Assembly (NCBI GenBank): GCA_040218535.1
Contig: JAVJRG010000009.1
Coordinates: 1 to 64,000 of the forward strand
DNA from: Lacipirellulaceae bacterium
GTDB lineage: Bacteria; Planctomycetota; Planctomycetia; Pirellulales; Lacipirellulaceae
Direction of reading: 5' to 3'
DNA: 64,000 nucleotides
Each line of letters begins with the position of its first letter. Within the stretch, counting starts at the first letter, position 1. A model generated the notes under the pieces. That model was not told the DNA's origin and did not search any database. It saw only the letters and a program-made list of their open reading frames with translations. Position numbers and translations under genes: made by a program. Shown here piece by piece: positions 50,664 to 59,927 of this stretch.

Positions 50664-51116
50664 ATGAAAGAAACAACAAAGCCTGTAGTGAGTCCAGGAA
50701 TGTCTGCTGGTAGCTACCTCAGCGTGCTATTGATTGGAAGCTACCTAGGTGCGCTTTTCGTCAAATCCGAAGTGGCCAATTGGCAGAGAATACATGATAT
50801 GTTTCTCTTCCGCGAAGCGCACATGTACCTCATTATCAGCGTCGCAATACTTGTGGCAGCGATCTCAATGTTCATCATTAAACGTTTGGGGATTAAAAGC
50901 ATCGAAGGGAAGCCAATTATCTACAAGCCAAAACCATTTCACACTGGAGTTGTGATAGGAGGGATGCTATTCGGAGCAGGCTGGTCAATCACAGGTGCCT
51001 GCCCCGGTCCGATTTATGCCCAGATCGGAGCAGGAGAGTGGATGGCTTTGCTAACTCTGATAGGAGCAATGCTAGGTATGTTCGCCTATGCTTATTTGAA
51101 ACCAAGGCTCCCGTGA
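50664..51116 (+). CDS. YeeE/YedE-family membrane protein, second half
   Basis: 150 residues, about four membrane helices, with the second Cys motif GAGWSITGACPGPIYAQIG. With the preceding gene it makes a two-chain version of the single-chain YeeE transporter. Last gene before the right end of the island. Confidence 0.85.
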   Translation: MKETTKPVVSPGMSAGSYLSVLLIGSYLGALFVKSEVANWQRIHDMFLFREAHMYLIISVAILVAAISMFIIKRLGIKSIEGKPIIYKPKPFHTGVVIGGMLFGAGWSITGACPGPIYAQIGAGEWMALLTLIGAMLGMFAYAYLKPRLP

Positions 51117-51509
51117 GCTTCCTGATAGATGGCTCAATCAACTTCGCATCGAGCTTGAGCTTGGTATATTATTGCTAAGGCCTACACGTGAGTACGATAA
51201 TTTCAAGACCATGAATTCTATGAACTCCCCTGTTCCAAAAAAATGCGACTCTAATAGCTGCGGGTTCAACCTATTTTCGGCTTAGATAGAGTCAATGGTC
51301 TGCAACCGGACACGATGTCCGGCGGGGATCACTGCTCTCACCGAATTCATCATTTTCGTACCGCCAAAGTTAGATTCGCTTCTGAACGGTTCCGGTATTC
51401 AACGGGTATGAGTGACATTAAGTGATAGGGCTTGACATTGCAGGCATGCTACCGAAACTCAATTGATTCTCGAGAGAAAAGGCTGCAAACGTTCAATTCG
51501 TCACTCGGT
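51117..51509. other. Gene-free end of the island
   Basis: No gene seen. It contains an inverted repeat CCGGACA-CGA-TGTCCGG at 51306-51322, without a T-tract. Confidence 0.5.
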
Positions 51510-51553
51510 TTCGGGACGCAGAGGTCGGAGGTTCAAGTCCTATCAGCCCGACT
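51510..51553 (+). other. Right attachment site: 3' half of tRNA-Pro (CGG)
   Basis: Same 44 bp as at 4327-4370 (anticodon loop through acceptor 3' strand) with two changes, at 51537 and 51543. The upstream sequence cannot complete the tRNA. Right boundary of the island. Confidence 0.85.
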
Positions 51554-51566
51554 GTCTTTAGAATCG

Positions 51567-51600
51567 AGCCCTTCGGCCAGCACATCGAAGGGCTTTCTCC
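51567..51600 (+). terminator. Terminator-like hairpin directly after the tRNA-Pro fragment
   Basis: AGCCCTTCG (51567-51575) pairs perfectly with CGAAGGGCT (51586-51594), followed by TTCTCCTTT. Placed 14 bp after the tRNA 3' end, it fits the original terminator of the intact tRNA-Pro gene, displaced when the islands inserted. The left copy has none. From here to 51895 no gene is seen. Confidence 0.6.
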
Positions 51601-51895
51601 TTTCCGGCACAAGCGTTACGTCATCGAGCGTGAAGTTCAAACAGACAGTTTTCAGGAAACGGTTTCCGACTCGACAACCAGTGCTGCCATTTGTGGGATG
51701 CGAAAAAACCAATTTGCTTCGCACTTGAAGCCAAGGGGATCCGAAGCATCAAACAAAAGCGTTTAGCAGAGGATCAGATCGCGTTTACTCTCCTGTCACA
51801 CGGACAATGCAAGTACCACTCTGCTCCTATAAGAATCAACCGTCTCGTTCCGGTTACCGCGAGGACGACTCAAGAAATACCCAAACGCACTCACT

Positions 51896-52693
51896 TCAGT
51901 TCCAAGAACGGACCTCTCCACTGAAGAAGGGTTGCAGTCCGGTCTCTGTTTCTAGGAGCAGGGCTCCAGCTTTGTCGATGCCACGGCAGGTCCCTACAAT
52001 CTCTGTCGAGCCAGTAACTAAGGTCACTCGCCTAGCGGTAAGTAAACAGTAGGCGGGCCAATCGTCAAGAATCTCTTCACCCGCTCTTAATGAGTTCAAC
52101 AGAGCTTCAAACTCAAGTAATAAGGTCCGTAGAATTTGAATTCGACGATGCTGAACACCCGACTTGTCGGACAGCGAAATACTGGTTGCCGACAGCTCCT
52201 CGGGAGCCTCCGAGAATGAGTTATTGACATTCAAGCCAATGCCAATCACTGCCTGACCGGCGGAATGAGACGGAACTTCGATAAGCACCCCAGCCAACTT
52301 TCGTCCCGCCAGATAAACGTCGTTGGGCCACTTAAGCGCGAAATCAGCGTTTGGCAGAAGTGACTCACCAGTACGGAGGATGGCCTTCCCGGTTAGTAAC
52401 GGAAGCAATGCTTTCCGCTCCGCAGACAAAGCCTTGTTCGGGAATTCGACGACGAGCGAAAAAGTGAGACTACCGCTGGCAGACCACCACCGGTTCGCAC
52501 CCCGCCCTCGCCCTGCGATCTGAGATTCGGCATAGATCAAGCAAGGTGATTTCATGGAATCACCAGATGCTAGAAGCTCGATGGCTCGTGTGTTCGTCGA
52601 ATCGGTTTCGTCATAGTGAAACACACTTTGGAGAAACGTATCCTCCAGCAGCGATTCGAGTTCGCCTTGGCAGATAGGATCGGTAATGCTCAA
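51896..52693 (-). CDS. birA: Biotin-[acetyl-CoA-carboxylase] ligase
   Basis: 265 residues, class I (no N-terminal repressor HTH). VFHYDETDSTNTRAIELLAS, the biotinoyl-AMP loop GRGRGANRWWS, FALKWPNDVYLAGRKLAGVL (catalytic Lys) and GIGLNVNNSF are all present, followed by the small C-terminal SH3-like domain. It attaches biotin to carboxylases. It follows pyruvate carboxylase by 22 bp in the same direction, its probable substrate. Confidence 0.93.
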   Translation of the reverse strand: MSITDPICQGELESLLEDTFLQSVFHYDETDSTNTRAIELLASGDSMKSPCLIYAESQIAGRGRGANRWWSASGSLTFSLVVEFPNKALSAERKALLPLLTGKAILRTGESLLPNADFALKWPNDVYLAGRKLAGVLIEVPSHSAGQAVIGIGLNVNNSFSEAPEELSATSISLSDKSGVQHRRIQILRTLLLEFEALLNSLRAGEEILDDWPAYCLLTARRVTLVTGSTEIVGTCRGIDKAGALLLETETGLQPFFSGEVRSWN

Positions 52694-52715
52694 AGAATGA
52701 TGATCCTCGTGAGAG

Positions 52716-55700
52716 CTATTCCAATTCGATCATCAGGTCGCCCGCTTCGACCTGAATGCCTGGGGAAACATGGACCTTGGCAACGGTCGCGTCGACTTCC
52801 GCGTTGATGGTTGTCTCCATCTTCATCGCTTCTAGCGTGATCAGTTTCTGGCCCTTCGTGATCTTATTCCCTGCCTTGACGGCAACCGTGACCACCATTC
52901 CTGGCATCGCTGTTCCAACGTGCTTTAGGTTATCGGCATCGGCTTTTGTACGCGAAGCCACGCCGCTGCCAAGAGATTTATCAAGCACCGAAACGTCGCG
53001 CGGTTGTCCGTTTAATTCAAAGAAGACCTTCCGGTAACCATCGGCATTGCCTCCATCAGCGGTCAGGAACTTGACGATAAGCGTTTTGCCTTCTTCAATC
53101 ACGACTGTAAACTCTTCACCTGGCACCTGGCCGAAGAAAAAATAAGGTGTCGGAATGCAGCTAACGTTACCGTAGTTTCTATGGTGCTCAGCGTAGTCTT
53201 TGTAGACCTTGGGGTAGAGCAAATAGGTTACGATCTCACGCTGGGTCGGTTCGCGGCCGAGGAATTTGGCGATCTCCTCACCAGCGGCTGCGAAGTCGGC
53301 CGGGGGAAGCGATTCTCCTGGTCGACCGACGACAGGCTTCTGCTGTTGCAGGACGCGTTTCACTAAATTCGGATCGAAGCCGCCCGGCGGTTGGCCCATC
53401 ATGCCGCCGACGAGGTCGATCACTGATTGTGGAAATGCAAAATCGCGGGTCTCGTCGAGCACGGTTTCGGTAGTGAAATCGTTCGCCACCAGGAACAAAG
53501 CCAAGTCCCCTACTGCTTTGGACGTCGGCGTCACTTTGACGATGTCCCCTAACAGTTGATTGCAGTCGGCATAGGTCCTGCAAACCTCCGACCAACGATC
53601 GGCTAGGCCGAGGGCTTGTGCCTGAGCAAACAGGTTTGTGTACTGACCGCCGGGCATCTCGTGGTTGTAGAGATCTGCCGTCGAGGGCAAAACGGTTGTT
53701 TCGAACGGCGCGTAAAACTCGCGAGTACACCGCCAGTATTCGGCAATCTCATCCAGCGCTTGCTGATTGAGTCCCGTGTTCCGGTCAGTGAATTCCAGCG
53801 AAGCGAGAATCGTATTCAAATTCGGCTGCGACGTATTGCCCGACATTGGAGCCATCGCCGCGTCTGCAATATCAAGATCGACTTCAGCACCCTTGAGAAT
53901 TGCAGCCGCTTGGATACCCGACGTATCGTGGGTGTGGAAATGAATGGGGATTCCGACTTCCTGCTTGAGAGTTTTGACTAGCAACGCCGTAGCGTCGGGT
54001 TTGCACAGTCCGGCCATGTCCTTGATCGCCAGAATGTGAGCGCCCATGTTCTCCAGTTCTTTGGCAAGCTCGACATAGTATTTCAAGTCGTACTTAGTGC
54101 GCTGGGGATTAAGAATATCACCGGTGTAACAAATGGACGCTTCACAGATGGCCCCGGTTTCAAGCACCGCGTCCATAGCCACCTTCATATTTGGCGTCCA
54201 GTTGAGTGCATCGAAAACCCGGAAAACATCCAGCCCGGCATCAGCCGTTTCCTTGACAAACGCTTTGACAACGTTGTCGGGGTAGTTCGTATAACCAACA
54301 GCGTTCGATGCTCGCAGCAACATTTGCAGCAAGATGTTTGGAACTTTTGAACGAATGTCTGCCAGTCTTTGCCACGGGTCTTCTTTCAAGAATCGCATCG
54401 ACGTATCGAAGGTCGCACCGCCCCACATTTCTAGTGAGAACAAATCAGGAGCAAGCTTGGAATACGACTCGGCGATGTTGAGCAAGTCGTGCGTTCGGAA
54501 CCGGGTCGCATGCAGCGACTGGTGCGCGTCGCGGAAGGTCGTGTCCGTGATGAATAGTCGCTTTTGCTCTTTCACCCATTGCGCAAATTTCTCCGGGCCG
54601 AGTTCCTTGAGTTTGTCTCGTGTCCCGGTCGGCACGGGAGATGCCGTGTCAAAGTGCGGAATCGGGGCCGGATCTCGACGCGTAGAAGCCGCCCGCCCTT
54701 TCACCAATTCGTTCCCGTTGACAATCACATCACCGAGAAACCTCAGGAGCTTCGTAGCACGATTTTTTTGGGCTGGAAACTCAAACAGCTCTGGGGTTTG
54801 GTCAATAAAGCGAGTCGTACAATCACCCTGAACAAAAGTTGCGTGTTCCAGAAGCTTTACCAAAAACGGGATGTTGGTCTTCACGCCACGAATTCGGAAT
54901 TCTAACAAGCAACGCTTCGCACGCTGGATTGCGTCAGAAAACTTTCGCCCACGTACGGAAAGCTTCACAAGCATCGAGTCATAGAAGGGATTAACAACCG
55001 CTCCCGAGTAAGCAGACCCTGCATCCAATCGAACGCCTGCTCCACCAGGAGAACGGTAATGTACGACCCGCCCGTAATCGGGCATGAAGTTGTTCGCAGG
55101 ATCTTCAGTCGTTATGCGGCATTGGAGTGCAAAGCCGTTGGTCTTGATCGATTCTTGACTGGCGAGTCCGATCGCCTCGTCGGCCAGCGGTAGACCTTGG
55201 GCGATCAAGATCTGGGACTTCACGATGTCAACGCCGGTGACCTCCTCGGTGACCGTGTGTTCCACCTGAACGCGAGGATTCACCTCGATGAAGTAAAACT
55301 TGTTCGTATCCGCATCGACTAGAAACTCAACGGTGCCAGCGTTCTGGTAACCAACCTGCCGGCCGATTGCGATCGCAGCATCGCACAGAGCTTGGCGAAC
55401 GTCTGGAAGGAGGTTCGGTGCGGGAGCGATCTCAACAACCTTCTGATGTCGCCGCTGCACGGAGCAATCACGTTCAAACAAGTGAACAAGATTTCCATGT
55501 GTGTCACCGAGCAGTTGAATTTCAATGTGCCGAGCATTCTCAATGAACTTTTCAACAAACACCTCGGAACTTCCGAACGCAGACAGCGACTCGCGCGACG
55601 CTTGCTCGAATGCGGAGTTGAATTCGCCTTCGCTGCGAACGATCCGCATCCCGCGACCACCGCCACCATGAGATGCTTTCAAAATCACAGGATACCCAAG

Positions 55701-56159
55701 CGAGTTCGCCTGCTCGCGACCGGCGTCAGCATCGGTAATCGCTGAGTCAGTTCCACTCAGCACCGGGACTTTAGCGGCTTTGGCAATCTTCCGAGCAGAC
55801 GTTTTATCACCAAGGTTTTGAAGCGTGTCGAGCGTTGGTCCAACAAAGATGATGCCATTTTCCTGACAAGCTTTCGCCAAGTCAGGATTCTCAGAGAGAA
55901 AGCCGTACCCCGGATGGATGGCGTCGACATCGTGGTCGAGGCACAACTCGATCAAGGCGGGAATGTTCAGGTATGATTTGATCGGCTCCCCCGGTTCACC
56001 AATCTGATAGGCCTCATCGGCCTTGAACCGATGCAGTGCATAACGATCTTCGTGTGCATAAACGGCAACTGTGTTAATCCCAAGTTCCGTCGCGCTACGA
56101 AACACCCGAATGGCGATTTCACTTCGGTTGGCAGCAAGCAGTTTTTTGATCGGTTTCAT
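52716..56159 (-). CDS. pyc: Pyruvate carboxylase, single chain
   Basis: 1147 residues from the ATG at 56159 (MKPIKKLLAANRSEIAIRVF). Order: biotin carboxylase (1-~450; KASHGGGGRGMRIV, EVNPRVQVEHTVTE), carboxyltransferase barrel (~525-~830; TDTTFRDAHQSLHATR, ending HTHDTSGIQAAA), PC-binding domain, and C-terminal biotinyl domain with EAMKMETTINA near 1110 (biotin-Lys). Converts pyruvate, bicarbonate and ATP to oxaloacetate. It belongs to the core chromosome next to birA, outside the island. Confidence 0.96.
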   Translation of the reverse strand: MKPIKKLLAANRSEIAIRVFRSATELGINTVAVYAHEDRYALHRFKADEAYQIGEPGEPIKSYLNIPALIELCLDHDVDAIHPGYGFLSENPDLAKACQENGIIFVGPTLDTLQNLGDKTSARKIAKAAKVPVLSGTDSAITDADAGREQANSLGYPVILKASHGGGGRGMRIVRSEGEFNSAFEQASRESLSAFGSSEVFVEKFIENARHIEIQLLGDTHGNLVHLFERDCSVQRRHQKVVEIAPAPNLLPDVRQALCDAAIAIGRQVGYQNAGTVEFLVDADTNKFYFIEVNPRVQVEHTVTEEVTGVDIVKSQILIAQGLPLADEAIGLASQESIKTNGFALQCRITTEDPANNFMPDYGRVVHYRSPGGAGVRLDAGSAYSGAVVNPFYDSMLVKLSVRGRKFSDAIQRAKRCLLEFRIRGVKTNIPFLVKLLEHATFVQGDCTTRFIDQTPELFEFPAQKNRATKLLRFLGDVIVNGNELVKGRAASTRRDPAPIPHFDTASPVPTGTRDKLKELGPEKFAQWVKEQKRLFITDTTFRDAHQSLHATRFRTHDLLNIAESYSKLAPDLFSLEMWGGATFDTSMRFLKEDPWQRLADIRSKVPNILLQMLLRASNAVGYTNYPDNVVKAFVKETADAGLDVFRVFDALNWTPNMKVAMDAVLETGAICEASICYTGDILNPQRTKYDLKYYVELAKELENMGAHILAIKDMAGLCKPDATALLVKTLKQEVGIPIHFHTHDTSGIQAAAILKGAEVDLDIADAAMAPMSGNTSQPNLNTILASLEFTDRNTGLNQQALDEIAEYWRCTREFYAPFETTVLPSTADLYNHEMPGGQYTNLFAQAQALGLADRWSEVCRTYADCNQLLGDIVKVTPTSKAVGDLALFLVANDFTTETVLDETRDFAFPQSVIDLVGGMMGQPPGGFDPNLVKRVLQQQKPVVGRPGESLPPADFAAAGEEIAKFLGREPTQREIVTYLLYPKVYKDYAEHHRNYGNVSCIPTPYFFFGQVPGEEFTVVIEEGKTLIVKFLTADGGNADGYRKVFFELNGQPRDVSVLDKSLGSGVASRTKADADNLKHVGTAMPGMVVTVAVKAGNKITKGQKLITLEAMKMETTINAEVDATVAKVHVSPGIQVEAGDLMIELE

Positions 56160-56940
56160 GGGATGAATTAGCAAAGATTTGGCAAGTGATGAGAGAGGTA
56201 CTGGGAACCGAGTGGTGCAAGAGCGGAGCCACGCCCCGTCTGCCAAGAAAACCAGACTTTGAGACTTGGTTATCAGAATACTACAATTCAACAGCAAGCT
56301 GCAGTGGTGAACTGCCCTTCTCCGCCGCGTTCAATTGAATTGACACATCCGATAGCACTTGACCGCTAGAATCAGGAAAGCATCCGGGTTCCCTTGTCAT
56401 CGTCCCCTCATATAAGCAGGCAAAAGCTGGGCCATGCCAACGACACTTTCCCACTGAACGTCAGGCTGGCCCGCTTTCGACCGCGAACAACTGTTCGATC
56501 TCAGGGCCGACCCCCGGAAGAGAACGGTTTTGCGAACTCCCCAGCCCACGCTGAGCGGTTGCGAGAAATGCGGGCGAGGTTTCAGGAACTGAAATCGACT
56601 TAGAAATGATCGTCGCGAAGTTTGGATGGGCGAGGATTGATATGGCACAGACGAAGGGCCAGTTCTCTACCTGCAAGAGTGCCGCTGGCTCTGCCAGTGC
56701 CGGACTTCTCTGGTGGCAACAACTTCGATGAAGTATTTGGTGTCGCAGCCACAAGCCTATCGATACACACCGATGCTTGCAGCTTGTATCCGACTAGAGG
56801 TTTCGTAAGTCCTAACACTCTCGCAAATAAATCCACAACCCAAGCCACATACAGGCAGAGCCAGTGCCGCCCGCCGAAAAAGGCAAGACAAATCTGAAAC
56901 TGCAACAGTTCTTTGGGCAGATCTCCTGGATACAAAAGGC
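56160..56940. other. Long region with no intact gene
   Basis: No convincing full-length gene on either strand. The stretch 56505-56603 (+) is treated separately as a possible gene tail. Confidence 0.5.
56505..56603 (+). pseudogene. Possible sulfatase C-terminal remnant
   Basis: The reading frame ends in FANSPAHAERLREMRARFQE and a stop. That resembles the closing helix of planctomycete sulfatases (NLANSPEHAERLREMRARL-like). No sulfatase catalytic motif precedes it in any frame, so it would be a relic. Weak call. Confidence 0.25.
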
Positions 56941-56976
56941 GACTCACCCTCGACCAACGTGGGCCAAGGGTGAGTC
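56941..56976 (-). terminator. Rho-independent terminator after the HPF gene
   Basis: GACTCACCCT (56941-56950) pairs perfectly with AGGGTGAGTC (56967-56976). On the minus strand it is followed by GCCTTTTG, 48 bp after the stop of the HPF-like gene. Confidence 0.65.
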
Positions 56977-57023
56977 ATTACTGGTCATCTCGGTTTGCTT
57001 GATTCGAAAAAGTTCTACATCAG

Positions 57024-57419
57024 CTACGCAGAAGCTGGCAGCATTGCATCAGCAAGCCCGAGCTCAGACGGCACCCACGGTGGTTCGGATTGGCTCGTGC
57101 GGCGGCGACGTTTTGTCATTCGGTTGCGATCAATCGCTCTTGAGACCGTCCGACCAGCTCGCTCAGCCGTTCGAGCAATGCACGTGAGCAAGTCTGAGTC
57201 GCTGTCAGTAATGACGATCTCCGAGCTTCGCTTCAATTTGACCAGAAGTTTGCAGTGCTGATCGACGCCACCCTTGGGACCATTCAGGTCAGATAATACC
57301 AGGATCACGTCATCGATCTTATTATGAAACCGCGACAGGGCGAAACGCAGGCGTCGCTCAGCATAATCCCGCGACTTCCCGTCCAGACACTCATTACGGT
57401 CGACAATCGATAGCTTCAT
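57024..57419 (-). CDS. Short HPF/RaiA-family ribosome hibernation factor
   Basis: 131 residues. The S30AE fold is visible (MKLSIVDRNECLDGKSRDYA; RRLRFALSRFHNKIDDVILV; LLVKLKRSSEIVITDSDSDL; DLLTCIARTAERAGRTVSRA), then a basic tail. It lacks the long-form C-terminal dimerisation domain. The family binds the 30S decoding site and shuts down translation in stationary phase. Confidence 0.8.
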   Translation of the reverse strand: MKLSIVDRNECLDGKSRDYAERRLRFALSRFHNKIDDVILVLSDLNGPKGGVDQHCKLLVKLKRSSEIVITDSDSDLLTCIARTAERAGRTVSRAIDRNRMTKRRRRTSQSEPPWVPSELGLADAMLPASA

Positions 57420-57543
57420 CCGAAACTCTCCTGAAAGAAATGAAGGAATATGTCCTTGCCTATTGAGGTATACGACAATAATAACATATAAATAAATAGA
57501 ATATTTCTCTCGCAGACATTGAAAACTTCAATGGGAGGCTTTC

Positions 57544-58443
57544 GTGGATTGGCTCAATTATCACCACCTCCTTTACTTCTACACCGTCGCAAAGCATGGC
57601 AATATGACGCAAGCGGCAGAGCACCTTCATCTCTCGCAACCGACGCTCAGTAGCCAGATCAAAAAACTCGAGACTTCCGTTGGCCAAAAGCTCTTCTCGC
57701 GGACGGGAAGAACCATGGTCCTGACGGAAACGGGGCAAACCGTCTTTCGATACGCCGACGAAATCTTCTCCATTGGAAAAGAGCTTTCCGAAGTCTTGAA
57801 GGGAAAGGCTTCAAAGAGTCGGCGACGTCTCATCGTGGGCGTAACTGACGTGTTGCCTAAACTGATCGTCTACGAACTCCTCAAGCCAGCAATGTCGATT
57901 GAGGATGAAGTGCAGATTCAGTGCTTCGAGGGCAAGCTTCAGGATCTACTAGCCGAACTCGCCCTTCATCGCTTCGATCTTGTCCTCGCCGACTCGCCGT
58001 TGACACCCGATGCAAATGTCCGGGCCTACAACCACTTACTGGGCGAATGTGACGCAACCGTATTCGGCACCAAAGAGCTTGCGCAGAAATATAAGAAAAA
58101 CTTTCCGAAGTCGCTCTCCGACGCTCCCATGCTCTTGCCGCTGCAAAGCACAACGTTGCGCAGACAGCTTGAGCAATGGTTTGATACGCATGAGATTATG
58201 CCGGATGTGGTTCACGAATTTGAAGACAGTGCCGTCATCAAGATTTTTGGACAAGCAGGTCACGGGCTTTTCGTCGCCCCGAGCGTGATCGAAAAAGACG
58301 TGTGCCAACGATATTCGGTCGAAATCGTAGGGAAGCTGACAGAAGTCAAGGAGCGATTCTACGCAATTTCTGTTGAGCGACGCCTCAAGCACCCCGCGGT
58401 ACTCGCGATATCCAAAGCGGCGAAAAATCGGTTCGAAGAATAA
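57544..58443 (+). CDS. nhaR: LysR-family regulator, NhaR-like
   Basis: 299 residues from a GTG at 57544 (GGGAGG ribosome site). The N-terminal winged HTH MDWLNYHHLLYFYTVAKHGN, MTQAAEHLHLSQPTLSSQIK is distinctive of NhaR; the effector domain follows (~95-290; VGVTDVLPKLIVYELLKPA, LADSPLTPDANV). NhaR activates sodium/proton antiporter genes in response to Na+. No nhaA lies nearby, so its target here is unknown. Confidence 0.87.
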   Translation: MDWLNYHHLLYFYTVAKHGNMTQAAEHLHLSQPTLSSQIKKLETSVGQKLFSRTGRTMVLTETGQTVFRYADEIFSIGKELSEVLKGKASKSRRRLIVGVTDVLPKLIVYELLKPAMSIEDEVQIQCFEGKLQDLLAELALHRFDLVLADSPLTPDANVRAYNHLLGECDATVFGTKELAQKYKKNFPKSLSDAPMLLPLQSTTLRRQLEQWFDTHEIMPDVVHEFEDSAVIKIFGQAGHGLFVAPSVIEKDVCQRYSVEIVGKLTEVKERFYAISVERRLKHPAVLAISKAAKNRFEE

Positions 58444-58774
58444 CAACCTCAATGTCATTCATCACACCGTTCACTGCCATTCCAAGGACTCCTGGCCAGA
58501 ATCCGTTGCTGAATCAACCGGTGCAATACACTAAAATGGGTTCACCGGACGTTCTACTTCCTACTTCCGTCTTGAGCAACAAGAAAGTAACTCGATTCTG
58601 ACCGCGGCACCAGCAATTCTGCCGACAGAATTGTGGCCGAGTCGAAGCAGCACGGCTTCGTAAGCCTTGCCGAGCGGAGGGCTTGGCCTCGGACGGATTT
58701 CTGACCGAAGGGCTTATTTTGTCTACTGGATTTTATTTTTGGGTAGCGCGACGAATTCAATTAAAGGCATTCCT
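58444..58774. other. Intergenic region without a visible gene
   Basis: 331 bp between nhaR and the exported protein gene. I see no RNA gene, palindrome or promoter of note. Confidence 0.4.
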
Positions 58775-59647
58775 ATGAACCAAGCATTGAACAAATTCAT
58801 TAGCCTGAGAGTCTCGCTGGGCTTGCTTGCATTTCTTCCTGTGGACGAACCAGCTCTGGCTCAAGACTCCCCCAAGAGTGTTGTCGAAGAATTAACTTTT
58901 CAAGTCGAGCCCGATGCCGTGGCCAGCTTTTTACAGCAAGACCATCGCATCTGGACGGCGACGCTCAGCAAGCAGCCAGGATTCCTTCGTAAGGCCACGT
59001 GGACCTCTCGCAAAAAGCAAAACAACGTGCGGCTAATCATTCACTGGCGTTCGCAGGCTGATTGGCATTCGGTACCACCAAGTGTACTTAAAGAAACAGA
59101 GGAAGAATTTGCTGCTGCGATGAAGAACGTAGGCGAATACAAACTCATCGGCGTTAACGCCTGGGAAGAAGTTTCCGTAAGGCACCACCCGAGACACCTC
59201 GCGAGAGTGAGCGATTCCGTAGGCGAATGGCATCGTCAGGCGACCAACATCGTAATCGAGAAGGATCTCTCGTACGGACAGCGAAAACGCTACCGAGCTT
59301 TGCCTCTAAAGGCTGCGATTGCTTCGATGTTCGACCTCTCCAGCTACGATCTCGCCACAACAAAAGTTGTTTTTCATTGCAAAGACGATTATCAGGCGAG
59401 CATGCAACTGGAAAACGCTCTCGCTTCAGCCGGCTGGCTGGCTCTCTCGGATCTCGAGGCGCCCGAGCTTTCCGATTGGATCCCAATCAGCAAAGGCGGG
59501 AAGGAAAAGTTCCCCGGTCCGAGCTATGTCGTTTGGAAAGAACAACTAGGAAGCTATCAGGAATACCCCTGGCCGTATGCCATCTTGAGCATCGAACTCG
59601 TTTCAGAACAAGACACTAAAGAAGCCGACGCAATCCATTCAGAGTAG
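58775..59647 (+). CDS. Exported TIGR03792/ABM-like protein
   Basis: 290 residues from the ATG at 58775. A signal peptide (1-~30, ending PALAQDS) directs export. Residues ~32-130 match the TIGR03792 ferredoxin-like family related to antibiotic biosynthesis monooxygenases (VVEELTFQVEPDAVASFLQQ; QPGFLRKATW; LIIHWRSQADWHSV). The second half is unassigned. Function unknown. Confidence 0.65.
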   Translation: MNQALNKFISLRVSLGLLAFLPVDEPALAQDSPKSVVEELTFQVEPDAVASFLQQDHRIWTATLSKQPGFLRKATWTSRKKQNNVRLIIHWRSQADWHSVPPSVLKETEEEFAAAMKNVGEYKLIGVNAWEEVSVRHHPRHLARVSDSVGEWHRQATNIVIEKDLSYGQRKRYRALPLKAAIASMFDLSSYDLATTKVVFHCKDDYQASMQLENALASAGWLALSDLEAPELSDWIPISKGGKEKFPGPSYVVWKEQLGSYQEYPWPYAILSIELVSEQDTKEADAIHSE

Positions 59648-59678
59648 GCGGAATAGCGCTGGTCATTCTCGCCTAGGC

Positions 59679-59885
59679 TCATTCCTCGGCGAGATTCTTG
59701 TCCGCACTTTTTCCGATCCACATCGGGGCAGAGCCAAACCAGACAAGGGTTCCTGCTAGTGCCACATACTTGACCGCTGCGTGATCGATCGTCCCAGCCA
59801 GAAACAGCAAGCAAGGAACAACCGTAGCGGCGAGCGCCACATACGAAACAGCTTTGCAGATATTCATCTCTCGATCAGACTCCAA
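59679..59885 (-). CDS. Small two-helix membrane protein
   Basis: 68 residues (or 62 from the ATG at 59867) with two hydrophobic helices (AVSYVALAATVVPCLLFLAG; YVALAGTLVWFGSAPMWIG). It lies 42 bp downstream of the permease gene in the same direction and may be its accessory subunit. No family recognised. Confidence 0.55.
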   Translation of the reverse strand: MESDREMNICKAVSYVALAATVVPCLLFLAGTIDHAAVKYVALAGTLVWFGSAPMWIGKSADKNLAEE

Positions 59886-59927
59886 AAAGTTAACCAGGTT
59901 GGGCCATGACGTTGTCAGGGTTCGGCG

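Noticed and set aside
51306-51322. Terminator after the YeeE genes
   Set aside because: The inverted repeat is perfect but has no T-tract on either strand and lies 190 bp after the stop.
56600-56978. Open frames of 73-115 codons on the minus strand
   Set aside because: They overlap one another in different frames, have no ribosome sites and show no recognisable domain; one runs through the HPF terminator.
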